Assembly (NCBI GenBank): GCA_022661535.1
Contig: JAKULF010000007.1
Coordinates: 3,534,001-3,598,000 of the forward strand
Length of the DNA stretch: 64,000 nt
Direction of reading: 5' to 3'
DNA from: Eutypa lata
Taxonomy: Eukaryota > Ascomycota > Sordariomycetes > Xylariales > Diatrypaceae
Positions 21,742 through 33,159 of the stretch are shown piece after piece (the stretch's first letter is position 1; the number at the start of each line of letters is the position of its first letter). The notes below the pieces were generated by a model. It was not told where the DNA came from. It ran no database searches and worked only from the letters and a program-made list of their open reading frames with translations. Position numbers and translations under genes: made by a program.

Positions 21742-24722
21742 CCTGCGACGGAAACCAAGTCATCTTGAAGGAACAGGAGAATCATTCATTATATAAGTGC
21801 GGTCTCTGTCCCTCTTTGCCGCTCGTTTTATTCTTTCCCTTAGTCATATCAGCATTGTGCATTTAGCGTGGAGATATATATGGCATAACAACTGTGTACT
21901 TGTTTAGGGTAGATAGGATGCGTTCAATTACTAGTGAATATAAAATAAGCTCAATCGCCCTATGGAATTCACTGTTCCCAAGCAGGTTGAGTCCTCTATC
22001 GCCATAAGGCATAGTTGAATAATTTCCAACTGATACCGTATGGTTAGCTGCGATGTTAAGAAAAGAATTACGTATCCCATAACCTATGCAGCAAATAAAT
22101 TATAAAACACAGAGTTTATATCGAAATTGCAAAATTCAAATGCAAATAAGTATACACTCAACTCACATGAACAACCCCCTGAATTACAATTTCCCCCCTA
22201 GACACTACAGTAGCACATCTCATGAAAAAGCCAACATGATCATATAACTACTCGAGCTCATCTTTCTCCATTATATCCCACAACCTCGAGAAGAAATTGT
22301 AAGAAACACATCTATAGCTGTACTATCCAAAGGTTTATAGCACTCAGGTTTATAATCACTTGTCTTATTTCTAAGCTTATCAGAGACGACTGTGTGGCAC
22401 GAGATAGACCTTCAGTCAAGATAATATACTATAAGTCGACATATTAGATAAGATGAGACGAGGGGGAAGCTATTAACCACGTCTTATAAAAGTACAATAT
22501 GATATTTACACCATATTATAATGCACCCTTGTGACTGCAATGACACAACACAGCGGCAATATACGCCATCTAGTTAGACTTCTTTCTTTTTGCGTGCAAC
22601 GACAATATTCTACCCAGTCCTTCAACTGGTTCATTGGCGTCGTGACAGCTTATTACACCTACAGAACAACCGAAAATATAAGATGTAACTAACGATGGAC
22701 AGGAAAACGGCCTTCCGCCCATATTGTAAGTGCAACAAACTGTCACGTCGCTAATGAACCAGCTGAAGGACGAGATAAAGTATTCCATTGCCGCCCACAG
22801 AAAGCAGGGATGAGGTCTAGCTACATATGTAGATGAAGCGTAGCGCCGCTATAAGGATATAGGTACAGATCCGGCCCCGGCCCCGGTCCGTGCCCGCTAC
22901 CTACGTAGTGCCGTGATGGTAACGGGTCTTCCTTCTTTCTGCTTCTACGACAACATCTACCTAAATTAGTTCTGAAATACGTAGATCGTTTCGCGATAGC
23001 TCGTCACTAGGATTAGGACCCTCATGACGCATGCAATTAGATACGAACAGATAAGCCGGATGTGGGCATGAACATACACTAGTATGCATATTTACCTTCC
23101 TACATTTGATCGAAGTTTACGTAGACAAGTCAGAAAGGAAGTATAATAAGTAATCGAGTATTTCGACCTATCTTCAAGCATTGCGTTCCTCTAATGCCAT
23201 GCCGGAAAGAGCCTGAGTAATGGCTCAGAAAAACACTAACCCCACGTTCCAGCCCGTAACCCCTCTTCACATCACTGCTTTACCTACTGTAACAAGACTA
23301 ACTATTTGATGTGCGAGGCGGATACCGATCATCACAGATGATTTAGGCGGGTTTGGACCCATTCATAGATAGAGAATTGCCAGTACGCTAGCCTCTTTGT
23401 AGGTCAAAAAGGTGCTAAGTGCATTTGACCGTCGAGATGACGAGCTCGCTTGGGTGGGCTGATATATATATGAATGGAGAACAGCACTAGAGATCGACAA
23501 TGGCTCGTCTGGACATGATCAACAGTTCATCCAGGAGGATGAGGCCGTGGCGCCTAGTCAGCAGTCAAGGAGCGTATACAAGGGATTCTCAAGGATCAAA
23601 CGAGGCTTGCTTCCTGAACCGGACCACTTGTAACCGGTAACATGTTTGGTGCCGCCGGAAGAGTCGGAAATTGGATATATACCTCCTATCCCAGGTGTAC
23701 TTTCCTCTTGCTATGAGGTTTCATGTTCAAACATATGATGGCAAGCTCGGCAGACGTTCGCAATGAAAGACGAACGGTTCTCTAACCGCTCTTCCATTCC
23801 AATCCCCTCACGCATACATAGGTACATACGTACCCCATTAAACGCAAGCGTTCTCTATGTAGTAGTTATGCCAAAAGAAGCAGAACGAAAGAGCGCTCGA
23901 GACCACGTCTGGTTGCCCGCTGTTCGGAACGGCCTTATTTCGAACCACCAATCGAAACTGTCGCCCCGCTGCGTTCGCGATGGATATTCGGGCTTATGCT
24001 GCATGAGCTCTTGCTCGAATGAGCCGCTGGGCAGTGTCCACGCCGCAGACGTGTCTGTTTTCGTGAGGCTGGCGGCCAGGTAAGGTTTACTGCATCTGCA
24101 CACTGCATCGCTAGACAAGTCTGGCAGTGCGGGCCTCGGCAGGGGGTGCGGGAATAGCGTCGATTATCGGCCCACTTGCTATATAGCGGTCTGAGCGGTG
24201 AGTGAGGTTTTCCCAAAACCCCCCCAGCCCACCAACGCAGACCGCCCGGGCCAATCGCTATCTAATAGGTTCCCGACCAACCCCCCCCCCCCCCGTTCCC
24301 CCTCTCCCCCGTTGGACCCTTCTCGACGCACCTATAATAAGCTTGCCCCATCCTCTCGAAGTTTTTGTTTGCCTTTTTGGAACCACACCACCAAACCCAC
24401 CACGACTGAACAAAGAAAAAAACACCATGTTACAGGCGGCTTCGCAGGTACGAAGCGCTGCCGCTATGTAGACATGGCCGTGTCACGGGTGGCAGAAGGT
24501 TCGTCGAAGGGAGAGGATGGCGCTTTTGGGCGTCTCCTCTTCCTCCTTCTGCTTGTGTGCAGCGCGTCCGCCGGCATTAATGAATGTTACGAACTGTTTA
24601 ACGAGTCACTAAGTTACGCTTTACTTCGTCGGGAGCCATTTCTTGCTGCGCCAGCGAGTTATTGGTATCGTTTCTCTCCGGTCCACCACCACCACCACCA
24701 CCACCGCCAAGATGCAACCTCT
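21742..24722. other. Long AT-rich region upstream of the small spliced gene
   Basis: 3 kb with no supported gene. It contains the imperfect inverted repeat at 22595-22793, GGCCCC-type repeats (about 22870-22890), a poly-C tract at about 24282-24296 and a CCA repeat at 24685-24705. ORFs at 23763-24083 and 23855-24216 overlap on opposite strands and show no known motif. A longer frame (24198-24896) runs into the first exon of the small gene. Confidence 0.55.
22595..22793. repeat. Imperfect palindrome, about 200 bp, with transition-type mismatches
   Basis: The two arms are reverse complements around base 22694. GTCCTTCAACTGGTTCATT (from 22617) pairs with the arm ending at 22771, and GTGACAGCTTATTACAC (from 22642) with the arm ending at 22746. 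Most mismatches within the arms are C/T or A/G. It may be a decayed MITE or foldback element, or an old inverted duplication altered by RIP. No target-site duplication was established. Confidence 0.7.
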
Positions 24723-25166
24723 ATGAGGATGATGCGTCCAATGGAGACCCCCATGGTCGATTATGCCTATGGTACGTTGCCACTTTGCCAGTGGGTTAAG
24801 TTGGGCAGAGTACTAACGATAATGTGTTTAGGTTTGGTCAACCCAGTCAGTCCTGTGCAGGCATTTACTGGTAGCTTGGAGTATCCTTACTTGTGAGTGC
24901 AATTAGCAACATTGGAGGGGTGGTATTTCGGACAGCTCGCTAATTAGTTTTCATTAGACTTGATGGCAATGAGCCATCCAAGTATCGAGGAGATCCAGGA
25001 CACCATCAGTCTGCCAATGGATTGACAAGGTCAGCCGCCATGTCCACAATTGATGGAGGTCAACAACGGCACAACATCTTCGCACCGCTATCCAATCAGG
25101 GTAAGGACTACCTTCAGCCAGAACTTATCTACTCATGTTGCAGTAAAGCTGACTTCGATCATGTAG
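24723..25166 (+). CDS. Small spliced protein, unknown function
   Basis: Four exons, 24723-24771, 24832-24892, 24958-25100 and 25144-25166, join to 91 residues with the frame kept through all three introns. Intron 1 contains a perfect TACTAAC branch site (24811-24817); donors are GTACGT, GTGAGT and GTAAGG. The product starts MRMMRPMETPMVDYAYG and contains EPSKYRGDPGHH and STIDGGQQRHNIFAPL, with a compact, evenly mixed composition. There is no signal peptide or membrane segment. The frame also runs upstream of 24723 through a run of seven His residues towards about 24198, so a longer N-terminus or another upstream start is possible. I do not recognise the family; support comes from splice signals and frame continuity. 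Confidence 0.6.
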
Positions 25167-26158
25167 GTGCGCGCGTCCAAGCTAGCAGATCCATATGACG
25201 ACGGGGCCAACCCACACATCGTGTGGGTTACAGCCCAGTTCATCAGATTCGGCGAATGTTTAATCATTCGTCCATCTGTCTCAATACTCTTCCCCAGTGT
25301 CATGTGTGCTTGGTATCAGAACATGAGGGAATATACCCTCTCAGTACGACGGGTAAACATGATGGACGAGAATATGGAGATGGGTTGCTCGCTTGTCGTG
25401 CAATTAGGAGTGCAGAAGAGAAGTTGTTGCATCAGCAACGCTTGCTCTTGCGTGATGGGTGATGAGAGAAACTATACCAACTATATTCGTAGCACCAAGA
25501 AATCTCCTTTGTCTCTTTCAAATGAAAATATTTTCACATCCTGTGATTGATATAAAGTTCTTACTATATATGTGATTCAAGACCCATACCGTCGATACTG
25601 AAGTGTGAATTGCCCTGCTCACTCAACGCGTAGGGGATCCATCATATGATATGATGGGTTGTAGTCGGGAGAGTGCCAATTATTATATACACGGCAATGG
25701 CATTGAGAAACGTATAGTGAAGTTGATAAACCAGAATCCTTCTGCAAGGATAAAATTCCCGTTAGTTACTGTGTCGAGTAAGCTACATATATTAGGTAAT
25801 TACATAGATGGGAAGAACAAGTGGCTGGAGTGGGTAGCCACTACTTGCCCCTGAACAATAACTAGATCTTATCTTATCAATCAGCTAAAATAGATGAGCC
25901 ACAACTGAACTAGGCTAAACGACGCCACATTGAACTCCAACAGACAAGGATCATGCCAATTAGTCTAATGGATGTCGTCACGGCTTCCTTCCTACCGTTC
26001 GCTCGCTTCTCAATTAACCGTGAAATAATTCCCAAAGTCTCTCCGATTGGTATCCATCTTGTTATAATAAAGCTAAGCATATAGACTGTGTAAAAGTCTT
26101 CACCTAAAAAGCACACATTCCTCGTCCGCGATTACGATCTACAATTTCGGGATGAGGC
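25167..26158. other. Intergenic, no supported gene
   Basis: About 1 kb between the small spliced gene and the J-protein. The frame at 25167-25550 (127 codons) is probably the 3' UTR of the small gene. A minus-strand ORF at 25910-26116 has no recognisable motif. Confidence 0.55.
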
Positions 26159-27424
26159 ATGCCACTTCTCCGCCACGCAGCGACACATGCACCTCTTGCC
26201 TCCTCAACCATTCAGCAGCATTCCCTCCCGTGCCAACAGCAATGTTCTCACCTCTACTACCTCCTCGCCTACAGCAATCCGCAGTGGCCTTACTATCAGC
26301 GATCACCACGACAAAAATGGCACCAGCAGCAGAGGCAGCAGCAGAGGCAGCAGCAGTCACGGACCCAGAAACACGCCTTCCACACCACCTCCCGCCTACA
26401 AGATAAGCAGATCGACAATGCGCAGAATCACTACGAAGCATTGAAGCTCGAGCCGGGCGCAACGCCAGCCGAGGTCAAGAAGTACGTTTTGTGTTTTGTT
26501 TGCCCCCTCGAACCCGCCATTTTGCCGTTTCTTGTTCTTGTCCAACACCCACCTACCTACACACCATGTAGCTAGCTAGTTACCTCCTAACCCCCCCTCC
26601 AAAAAACCCCCAGGTCCTTCTACGCCCTCTCCAAAAACCACCACCCAGACCTCCACCCGACGTCGGACCGCCCGGCCGCCTCGCGCCGCTTCATGCGCAT
26701 CAGCGAAGCGTACGCGGTGCTCTCGGTGCCCGCCAAGCGCCACGCCTACGATCGGGACACCCTACACCTAAACCGCCAGCAGGGGCGCCGCCACCACCCG
26801 ACGACGGGGTCCTACCACTCGGCCAACAACCCAGCGGGCGGGCGACCGGCCTCGGGACTGAGCCGCCGGCGCGGCGCGTTCCAGGGCCCGCCGCCGAGTT
26901 TCTTCCGCAGCGGGGGGTGGGGCGCGCACGGGGCGAAGAGGAAGACCGCGCACGAGGATAGCACGGGGTTTGGGTCTGGATCCGGATCCGGACCCGGTGG
27001 TTCTAATGCCAATTCTAATGGCGGAACGGGGACAGGGACGGGGACGATGGGCGGGATGGGACCGGGTCAGGACCCGTTCAAGAGCGGACACGAGGACGAC
27101 GTGCCGCGGCATTTTGACCGCGCGGGCCACGAGCGGACGGGGCGAAGGGGGGACGCGAGGAGGGCTGCGCGGCAGCAGCAGGAGGAGTGGGAGAATGCGA
27201 TGCGGGATGAGAATGGGCAGAAGAAGGTTGCGGAGGTCGAGCGCGAGCGCGGCATAGCGGGTATGTTCTTCGTCATAGGCGGCGTGCTGCTGCTTAGTTT
27301 TCTGGGGCCGTTCGCTGTTGGGCGACTTTTCGGGGGTTGGGGTGGTGGTAGCGGTGGTGGTGGTGGTGGTGGTGAGAGGAGGAAGACGACGAGAGCAAAG
27401 AAAGCGGCGGTCGAGAATGGTTGA
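26159..27424 (+). CDS. Mitochondrial-type J-domain (DnaJ) protein, membrane-anchored
   Basis: Exons 26159-26481 and 26614-27424 encode 377 residues. The J domain spans about 89-150 with HYEALKLEPGATPAEVKK, the diagnostic HPD at 118-120 (KNHHPD), then RISEAYAVLSVPAKRHAYD. The N-terminus is basic and Gln-rich (three QQQR-type repeats) and ends with AFHTTSRL just before the J domain, a sequence typical of mitochondrial presequence cleavage regions. A single hydrophobic segment (IAGMFFVIGGVLLLSFLGPF, about 330-350) is followed by a Gly-rich, Lys/Arg-rich tail. This should stimulate a mitochondrial Hsp70. There is no Cys-rich zinc domain, so it is a type III J-protein. The exact client or role is unknown. 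Confidence 0.9.
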
Positions 27425-28165
27425 TTGATTCGATTAGGGGCTGACTGCAAGCTGTTAGCTGCCTCCTACGTACGTGCTTACGTAGCTAGTACTTGTATAT
27501 ACTTGTCTCAGCATATATAATGTGGTGATGCCTTTATATTATAGCTGTTTCATTTTAGAGAGCAAGCTAATTCAGGATTCGAGACACTAACTATGCATCG
27601 GCATATCTAGGAGCGTAAAGATAGGATTGAAAACCCGCCCATTTCGATCTTGAGCATAAACTGGCAAACAAGGTTTTGTATTGCTAAACTGCGTCGGAAG
27701 ATATTTCTGTCTTTTAAAGTACAGGGGGGCAGAAGGGAATCGAATATCACCTTTTAACAAAAAGCCAGATTCAAAGGACCACATACTCAAAGTAACGGCA
27801 AAATATTTTCTTCACAGTAGCCATTGCGCAACAAGAACTCCTTACCAACAACTGTTTACACATCTTATGGATACAGGATAAACAAGCATCACAGCAAGTA
27901 GAATAAATACCAGGAAAGCGGCCTGAGCACCAATCTTCACAAGAAAGGGGGAAAAACAGAAAAGGGATATGGTCCGAGTTTCTATTCTACATTCAAGACA
28001 GCTGCCCACCCGAATGTAAACAGATCCGCGCACGCGTGCGTACGTGTATGTCTTTTCCCGAGGGTTTATCGAATGAATACACACAATTGATGCGAAGGGT
28101 ATTAATGATCATCTACCTGTCCATATAGTCTAGAACGTATTTCCTCCCTACCCAAATGCACCAAC
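27425..28165. other. Convergent 3' region
   Basis: 741 bases between the J-protein stop and the porin stop. A TACGTACG-type palindromic string sits near 27470-27490. No gene is seen. Confidence 0.6.
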
Positions 28166-29672
28166 TTAGCTCTCGAAAGTGAAGCTTGTGCCGACCTGTG
28201 CGCTAGGTTAGTACGTACGTACGTAATGCAAGGACAACTCGAATTCTCGGTTCGACGAACCTTGTGGGTGGCCTGGTCAAGCTTCTGGGTGTCGAAGGAA
28301 GCACCAATACCCAGGGTAACCCCCGGTCGGAGAAGGACGTTGTAGGAAGTAGCCGCAACCCCGCGGTCGTTTATCTTGAGCTGTTTTATTTGTCAATATA
28401 CATTTCTGACTGGCACTGAACGCTAGCCCGGGGGTGAGGGGGATACGAACCTTGGCGAAGGAGACGGGGTCGAGACGGTATTTGCTAGCGACCTCGAGGC
28501 CAACCTTGCTTCCGCTCTTCGAGTCCCAGGTAGCCTTGGCACCAGCCTCGACATTGCTGTTGACCTTGTGGTAGTAGCTGGCAGCGAAGATGCTAAGGTT
28601 GTTGGTGGCAGTGACGGCGGCGCTGTAGGTGGGGGCGATGTAGCCGACAGCGGCGCTGTAGCCGGTGAGAGCGGCCTTCTGGACATCGTAGCCGGCGGAG
28701 GCACCAGCGAGGAAACCATCCTGGCCGATAACAGCGTCAACGTTGGCAGTGGGGCCTTTCAGGAGGTCGAAGAAGGCACGGCCGTGGAAAGCAGCCTGCT
28801 TGAAGTGCAGGTTGACCTTGGCGCCCGTGTTCTGGTTGGTGGGCAGGAAGGAGAAGATTCCCTCAGCCTTGAGACCCTTAGCAACAGAGTCGGCCAGCTC
28901 AACCTTGGTCTCCAGGGCGTTGGCAGTGTTCCATGTTTGGGTAAGGGTAAGGCCTGGACGGCGGAATGACATTAGCAATACTGAGATCTGTTGGGTGAGG
29001 TAGACATGGAACTCGAGAGGCCAGGCACTAAAGCCAGGAATCCGGATCCTTGTCAAATTGAGGGAAGCTCTTTGGAATTGACGAGCATAGGTTTTGGTGG
29101 ATTTACCAATCGATTTATCTGAGTATTTGCCCTCTAACTGTATGACACCAAGGTGGTCAGCTTTTCCGTTGCGACATCCGGCCGGAGCTGTATAGGCGGA
29201 TAAACACCGCAAAGCGATGACGTGGACCACCACAGCTGTATGATAGGAGAGGGAAGTTTGCGACTTACGTTACCGCTAGTGGCCTTCTCGTGACTGCTCT
29301 TGCCAGTGACCTTGAAGGCGACATTGTTGGGGGTGTTGCTCTTGACCTCGATGGTACCGGCGGACAGGTGGTAGAAGTCCTTGTTCAGCAACTAAATGAA
29401 AGACAAACGATGTGGTTAGTGGCCTTTGCGCATTCAATGTTTTGACTGTAAGATAGCTGGAAATGGAACTGAAGTAGGATATGATGTTGCTGGTGTAGAA
29501 AGTATCATATATAACCCCTCCAGAAGACAGCCGAGGATATATGGTGGGATAGTTTCCATGCCAGTGCTCCAAGCGTCCATCGTCAGTGGGTAGGAGGAAG
29601 TGTCAAAAAAATTAAAAAAGGACTCACGTCATTTGCCGACTTGGAGATATCAGCGAAGGCCGGGACAGACAT
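28166..29672 (-). CDS. POR1: Mitochondrial outer-membrane porin (VDAC)
   Basis: Voltage-dependent anion channel, a 19-stranded beta barrel exchanging ATP, ADP and other metabolites across the mitochondrial outer membrane. Exons 29672-29628, 29391-29269, 29137-29107, 28953-28451, 28380-28261 and 28195-28166 join to 283 residues, the usual VDAC length. Landmarks are MSVPAFADISKSANDLLNKD (N-terminal helix), KSNTPNNVAFKV, LEGKYSDKSIGLTLTQTWNT across a 31-base exon, the barrel strands around GYSAAVGYIAPTYSA, and the C-terminal ASFDTQKLDQATHKVG with TSFTFES. The assignment is firm because all six exons match the family in order. It lies upstream of, and co-oriented with, asparagine synthetase but has its own promoter region. 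Confidence 0.97.
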
Positions 29673-30756
29673 CTTGGGCTAGTATTATGGGAAGAGGTAA
29701 CAGATGAGAGAGGAAATGAAGTATGGAGAAGAAGAATGACTACGTCGGGATGAATTGGTTGTAGTTTTTGACGATGAAAGTAAAACACTGCACTAATTAT
29801 GTGTGATGGTTTTCCAAACGAATTCGTTGAAATTGTTTTCTTTTTTCGGCTTTCCACTGCGGAAACCCCAGGAACAGCACAAACACGGACCACACCTTGC
29901 ACGGAAGCGATCTCCAATCAGAACGGAGCTTTAGTAGTGCTTGGCATTGCTTGCTGGGGCCTCTACTGGGAGGATGGGGGGGCTTTGCTGGGATTAATCT
30001 CTGCGAAGGCTGAAAAGGTAGCATCTGTATGTATGTATGTACACACTTGATGCATCAAGACTGCACGATCGGGCCGGCCCCAAGGCTACATGTCCTGAAT
30101 AGTGAGTAGCCCAGCTGTTCAGGTACCTAACGAGTCCACTATACTGTTGGCAAGAGCCCTTTATTGGCTCATATTATTCCACGTGAAGCTACCCGGCACT
30201 GAGACTGGTTTGATGTTAGATTTTCAAAACCATCTATCCAATGGAAATACACCATGGGATTATCTGAAAATGTTGTAGTGTCCTATCATGAATAATTTTG
30301 TTGGCCTTTTTAATGCCCAATAACCTGAAGAAGAAAAAATCTTTCTAGACATCAATCACAGCTTCTGTACACCAAAATTGTTATAGGTTACCTACCTACA
30401 TACATACCTACATACATGTATAGAGTGTCACTATGAACCTTAAAACTGAGGGCTTAGGGATATTTCGGGTGACAGACATTATGGAGTACCCAACTACAGG
30501 TGGTCTCTAACTTCAAATGTTAAGTATTTCCACTAACTACATAGGTATCCACTAGTTTATGAAGCTAGTGTACCAAGCTTTGCCTTTTGCCTTCAATTGC
30601 CTCTAACCCTCCAAACCAAGCGCCATGTTTTGAAGGATACATATACCCCATGTTGATTCGCATAAATTCACCTTGATAGTTCTCATGCAATTGGCATAAG
30701 CATACGTTTCAGTAGTCTACAATAGCTAAAAGCTGGGTTCATCCGAGATTGCTCCT
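29673..30756. other. Intergenic, VDAC promoter side
   Basis: 1.1 kb between the VDAC start and the asparagine synthetase stop. It contains a TGTATG tandem string (about 30024-30042) and ACCTACCTACATACAT repeats (about 30390-30420). A short ORF at 29799-30050 has no known motif. Confidence 0.6.
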
Positions 30757-33159
30757 TCATGCGGCGTCCTTATATTTGGCGTTGTGTGTCGAGATAGCTC
30801 TGCATTGTGTGCGTGCGAAGTTAGTTACCGGTTACAATAACTACAAGTCTAAGAACTGGTCCACCGAATAGATTTAAACTCACCTGCCACTGGGATCAGT
30901 CTGCTGTGACCAGGTCGGCTGCCACCGCTGTACCGTGGATGCGCAACGGGGAGGGAAGTGCTCGTCGAACATCAGTCGATACCAGTAACTGTCCTTGCTG
31001 TTAGTATAATACTATAGATCATGAGAACCATCAGAACCTACGCCTCCTTGGTGTCAGGGATATCAGTGCCCCACTCAGGCTTGGGGTTCTTCAACATCTC
31101 ATCGGTAACGTGAAGTTCGGCGTTGTCCTTCAGGGCATCAATCCAGCCATAGCCAACACCGTCAGAAAATTGTTCCTTCTGTCTCCAGAGGATCTCGTCG
31201 GGAAGATAAGGCTCAGCACCAGGTTCATCGGTAGTGTCGAATGCTTTCCGGAGGATATACTTCTCGATCCTTTCCGGGGTGATCATCTTGTCCTGGGGGT
31301 CGATGTTCATGGACACTTCTAAGAACTAAACTCTCTGTTGTCAGTCATAATGTTGGTGAATCAAGTCAAATCCTTTCTTGACGTACCTCTTTATCTAGGA
31401 AAGGCACACGAGCCTCCAGCCCCCAAGCTAAAGTCGACTTGTTGGCTCTGAGGCAGTCCGCAGTGTGAAGGTTCTTGACCCGGCGCACCGTCTCCTCGTG
31501 GAAAGCCGCCTTGTCCGGTGCAGCATGGAAGTATAGGTAGCCGCCAAAAATCTCGTCGCTTCCCTCACCACTGAGAACCATCTTGATCCCCATAGCCTTG
31601 ATCTTTCTTGAGAGGAGATACATGGGTGTGGAAGCACGAATCGTCGTTACATCATAAGTCTCGAGATGATAAATGACGTCTGACAATGCATTGAGACCAT
31701 CATCCACAGTGAAGGTCATGACGTGGTGCTTCGTACCAAGGAATTTGGCGACCTTTAGCGCAGCTTCGTTGTCAGGCGAGCCAGGTAGACCGATGGAAAA
31801 GGAGTTAAGTTGTGGCAAGAAAGTCATGGTAGATAAATGATCATCATCGTCGATACCCACCAATCCCTCGCCGTGGTCAGCGTCCTCGACGGACTTAGCT
31901 TCGCTGTTAGCCTCTAGGACAGCTTTCTTGAGTCTCAAGGTCTCCCGCTGAGCGATAGCAGCAATCAGACTGGAATCAAGACCGCCCGACAACAACACCC
32001 CGTAAGGAACCTCGGCCATCAGGCGTTTCCTCACCGACTTCTCTAGGGTCTCTCGAATGTGCTTAAGGTCTACGGGCGTTTGAGGGATCCTAGATTCCTC
32101 CCACCAAGTCGGGTCAAAATACCGCGTAGTCTCGCCAGTCAGTGTGTCGTAAACGTGGCCCGGGGGAAATGAGCGGATCTTGTCGCAAACTGGGTAGAGA
32201 CACTTCAATTCGGACGCGAAGTAGGCGGCACCGGGTTCTTTCCACGACCAGCCCTGGTAGAATGTTGTGATACCGATCGCGTCGCGCGCTGCGATTGTCC
32301 GGTCTAGTTTCTTGTCGTAGAGCACGAAAGCGAACATGCCATCGAGGTATTTCGGGGCATCGAGTCCATATTCCATATACTGCGGGGACCGTTAGTGATG
32401 ACGAGCGCTTGTAGCCCCGGGTGGGATCGCTTTCGGATGCAAGTTCTCACCAGAGGAATGATGACTTCACAATCTGAGTGTGTCTTGAAGTGATAAGGCG
32501 TCTTCAGGTGCTTCCGAAGTAATCTGTGGTTGTAGATCTCGCCGTTGACGGCAAGGATGATGGTCTCATCTTCGTTGGTCAAAGGTTGAGCGCCGGAGTC
32601 TGCATGACACAAAGTGTGAGTTGCTGTTGCTGTGCTACATGCAGATATATATGGGTGGTAACCTACCGATGCCGACGATACTCAATCGCTCATGGCACAG
32701 GACTATGTATTATTAGTTTGTTATCCCTATATTCATGAGCAGTTCATTGGCTGTTGGCGTACTTGTGTCCTTGCAAATCACATTTCCACCTAAAATTCGC
32801 AACTGAGGTCAGCACCCTTGCTCATCGCAAAACCAACCATCTTCGCCTCTGTCTCATGACTCACTCCAGTCAGGTCCTCTATGCCGACATCTACAGATAA
32901 AAGGTCAATTGAAGTCCCAGAGATCGAGGCGGGATCGAACATACTGCTTCGCAAGTTTTAAAGCCGTTGGCTTGAATTTCTGGACGTCGGGATGACTAGG
33001 CGCAAAGTCCTGTTAGCCATCAAAATTTCCCAATGGCAAACGAGATAAAGCCGATTATGTTATATGCTTGGTGGGGTTGCTGCTTGGATGCGGATTGCCC
33101 CTCCATTGTGCCAATGGCCGATGGAAAACTTACCGGTGACAAGCAAAAATGCCACACAT
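30757..33159 (-). CDS. ASN1: Asparagine synthetase (glutamine-hydrolysing)
   Basis: Class II amidotransferase converting aspartate, glutamine and ATP to asparagine and glutamate. Ten exons (33159-33134, 32995-32945, 32890-32865, 32789-32763, 32702-32667, 32599-32451, 32379-31387, 31325-31042, 30997-30884, 30799-30757) join to 582 residues. It begins [11 protein letters not shown], so Cys2 is the glutaminase nucleophile after Met removal, followed by HRGPDWSGN and NGEIYNH. The synthetase domain has the PP-loop SGGLDSS (236-242), [12 protein letters not shown] and RVPFLDKEF. The C-terminal [13 protein letters not shown] is typical of eukaryotic enzymes. The five shortest exons (26-51 bases) lie at the 5' end. 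A TGACTC Gcn4/Cpc1-type site lies 182 bases upstream. The yeast symbol is used for convenience. Confidence 0.97.
32857..32863. promoter_or_regulatory. Palindromic TGACTCA inside asparagine synthetase intron 3
   Basis: A full Gcn4/Cpc1 (AP-1-like) site overlaps the donor side of the intron (GTGAGTCA). General amino-acid control of asparagine synthetase is well known in fungi, but the site may simply be a by-product of the consensus donor. Confidence 0.3.

Noticed and set aside
24198..24896. 232-codon ORF covering the first exon of the small spliced gene
   Set aside because: It reads through a Pro-rich, poly-C low-complexity region and through the intron with the TACTAAC branch site; only its last exon portion is accepted.
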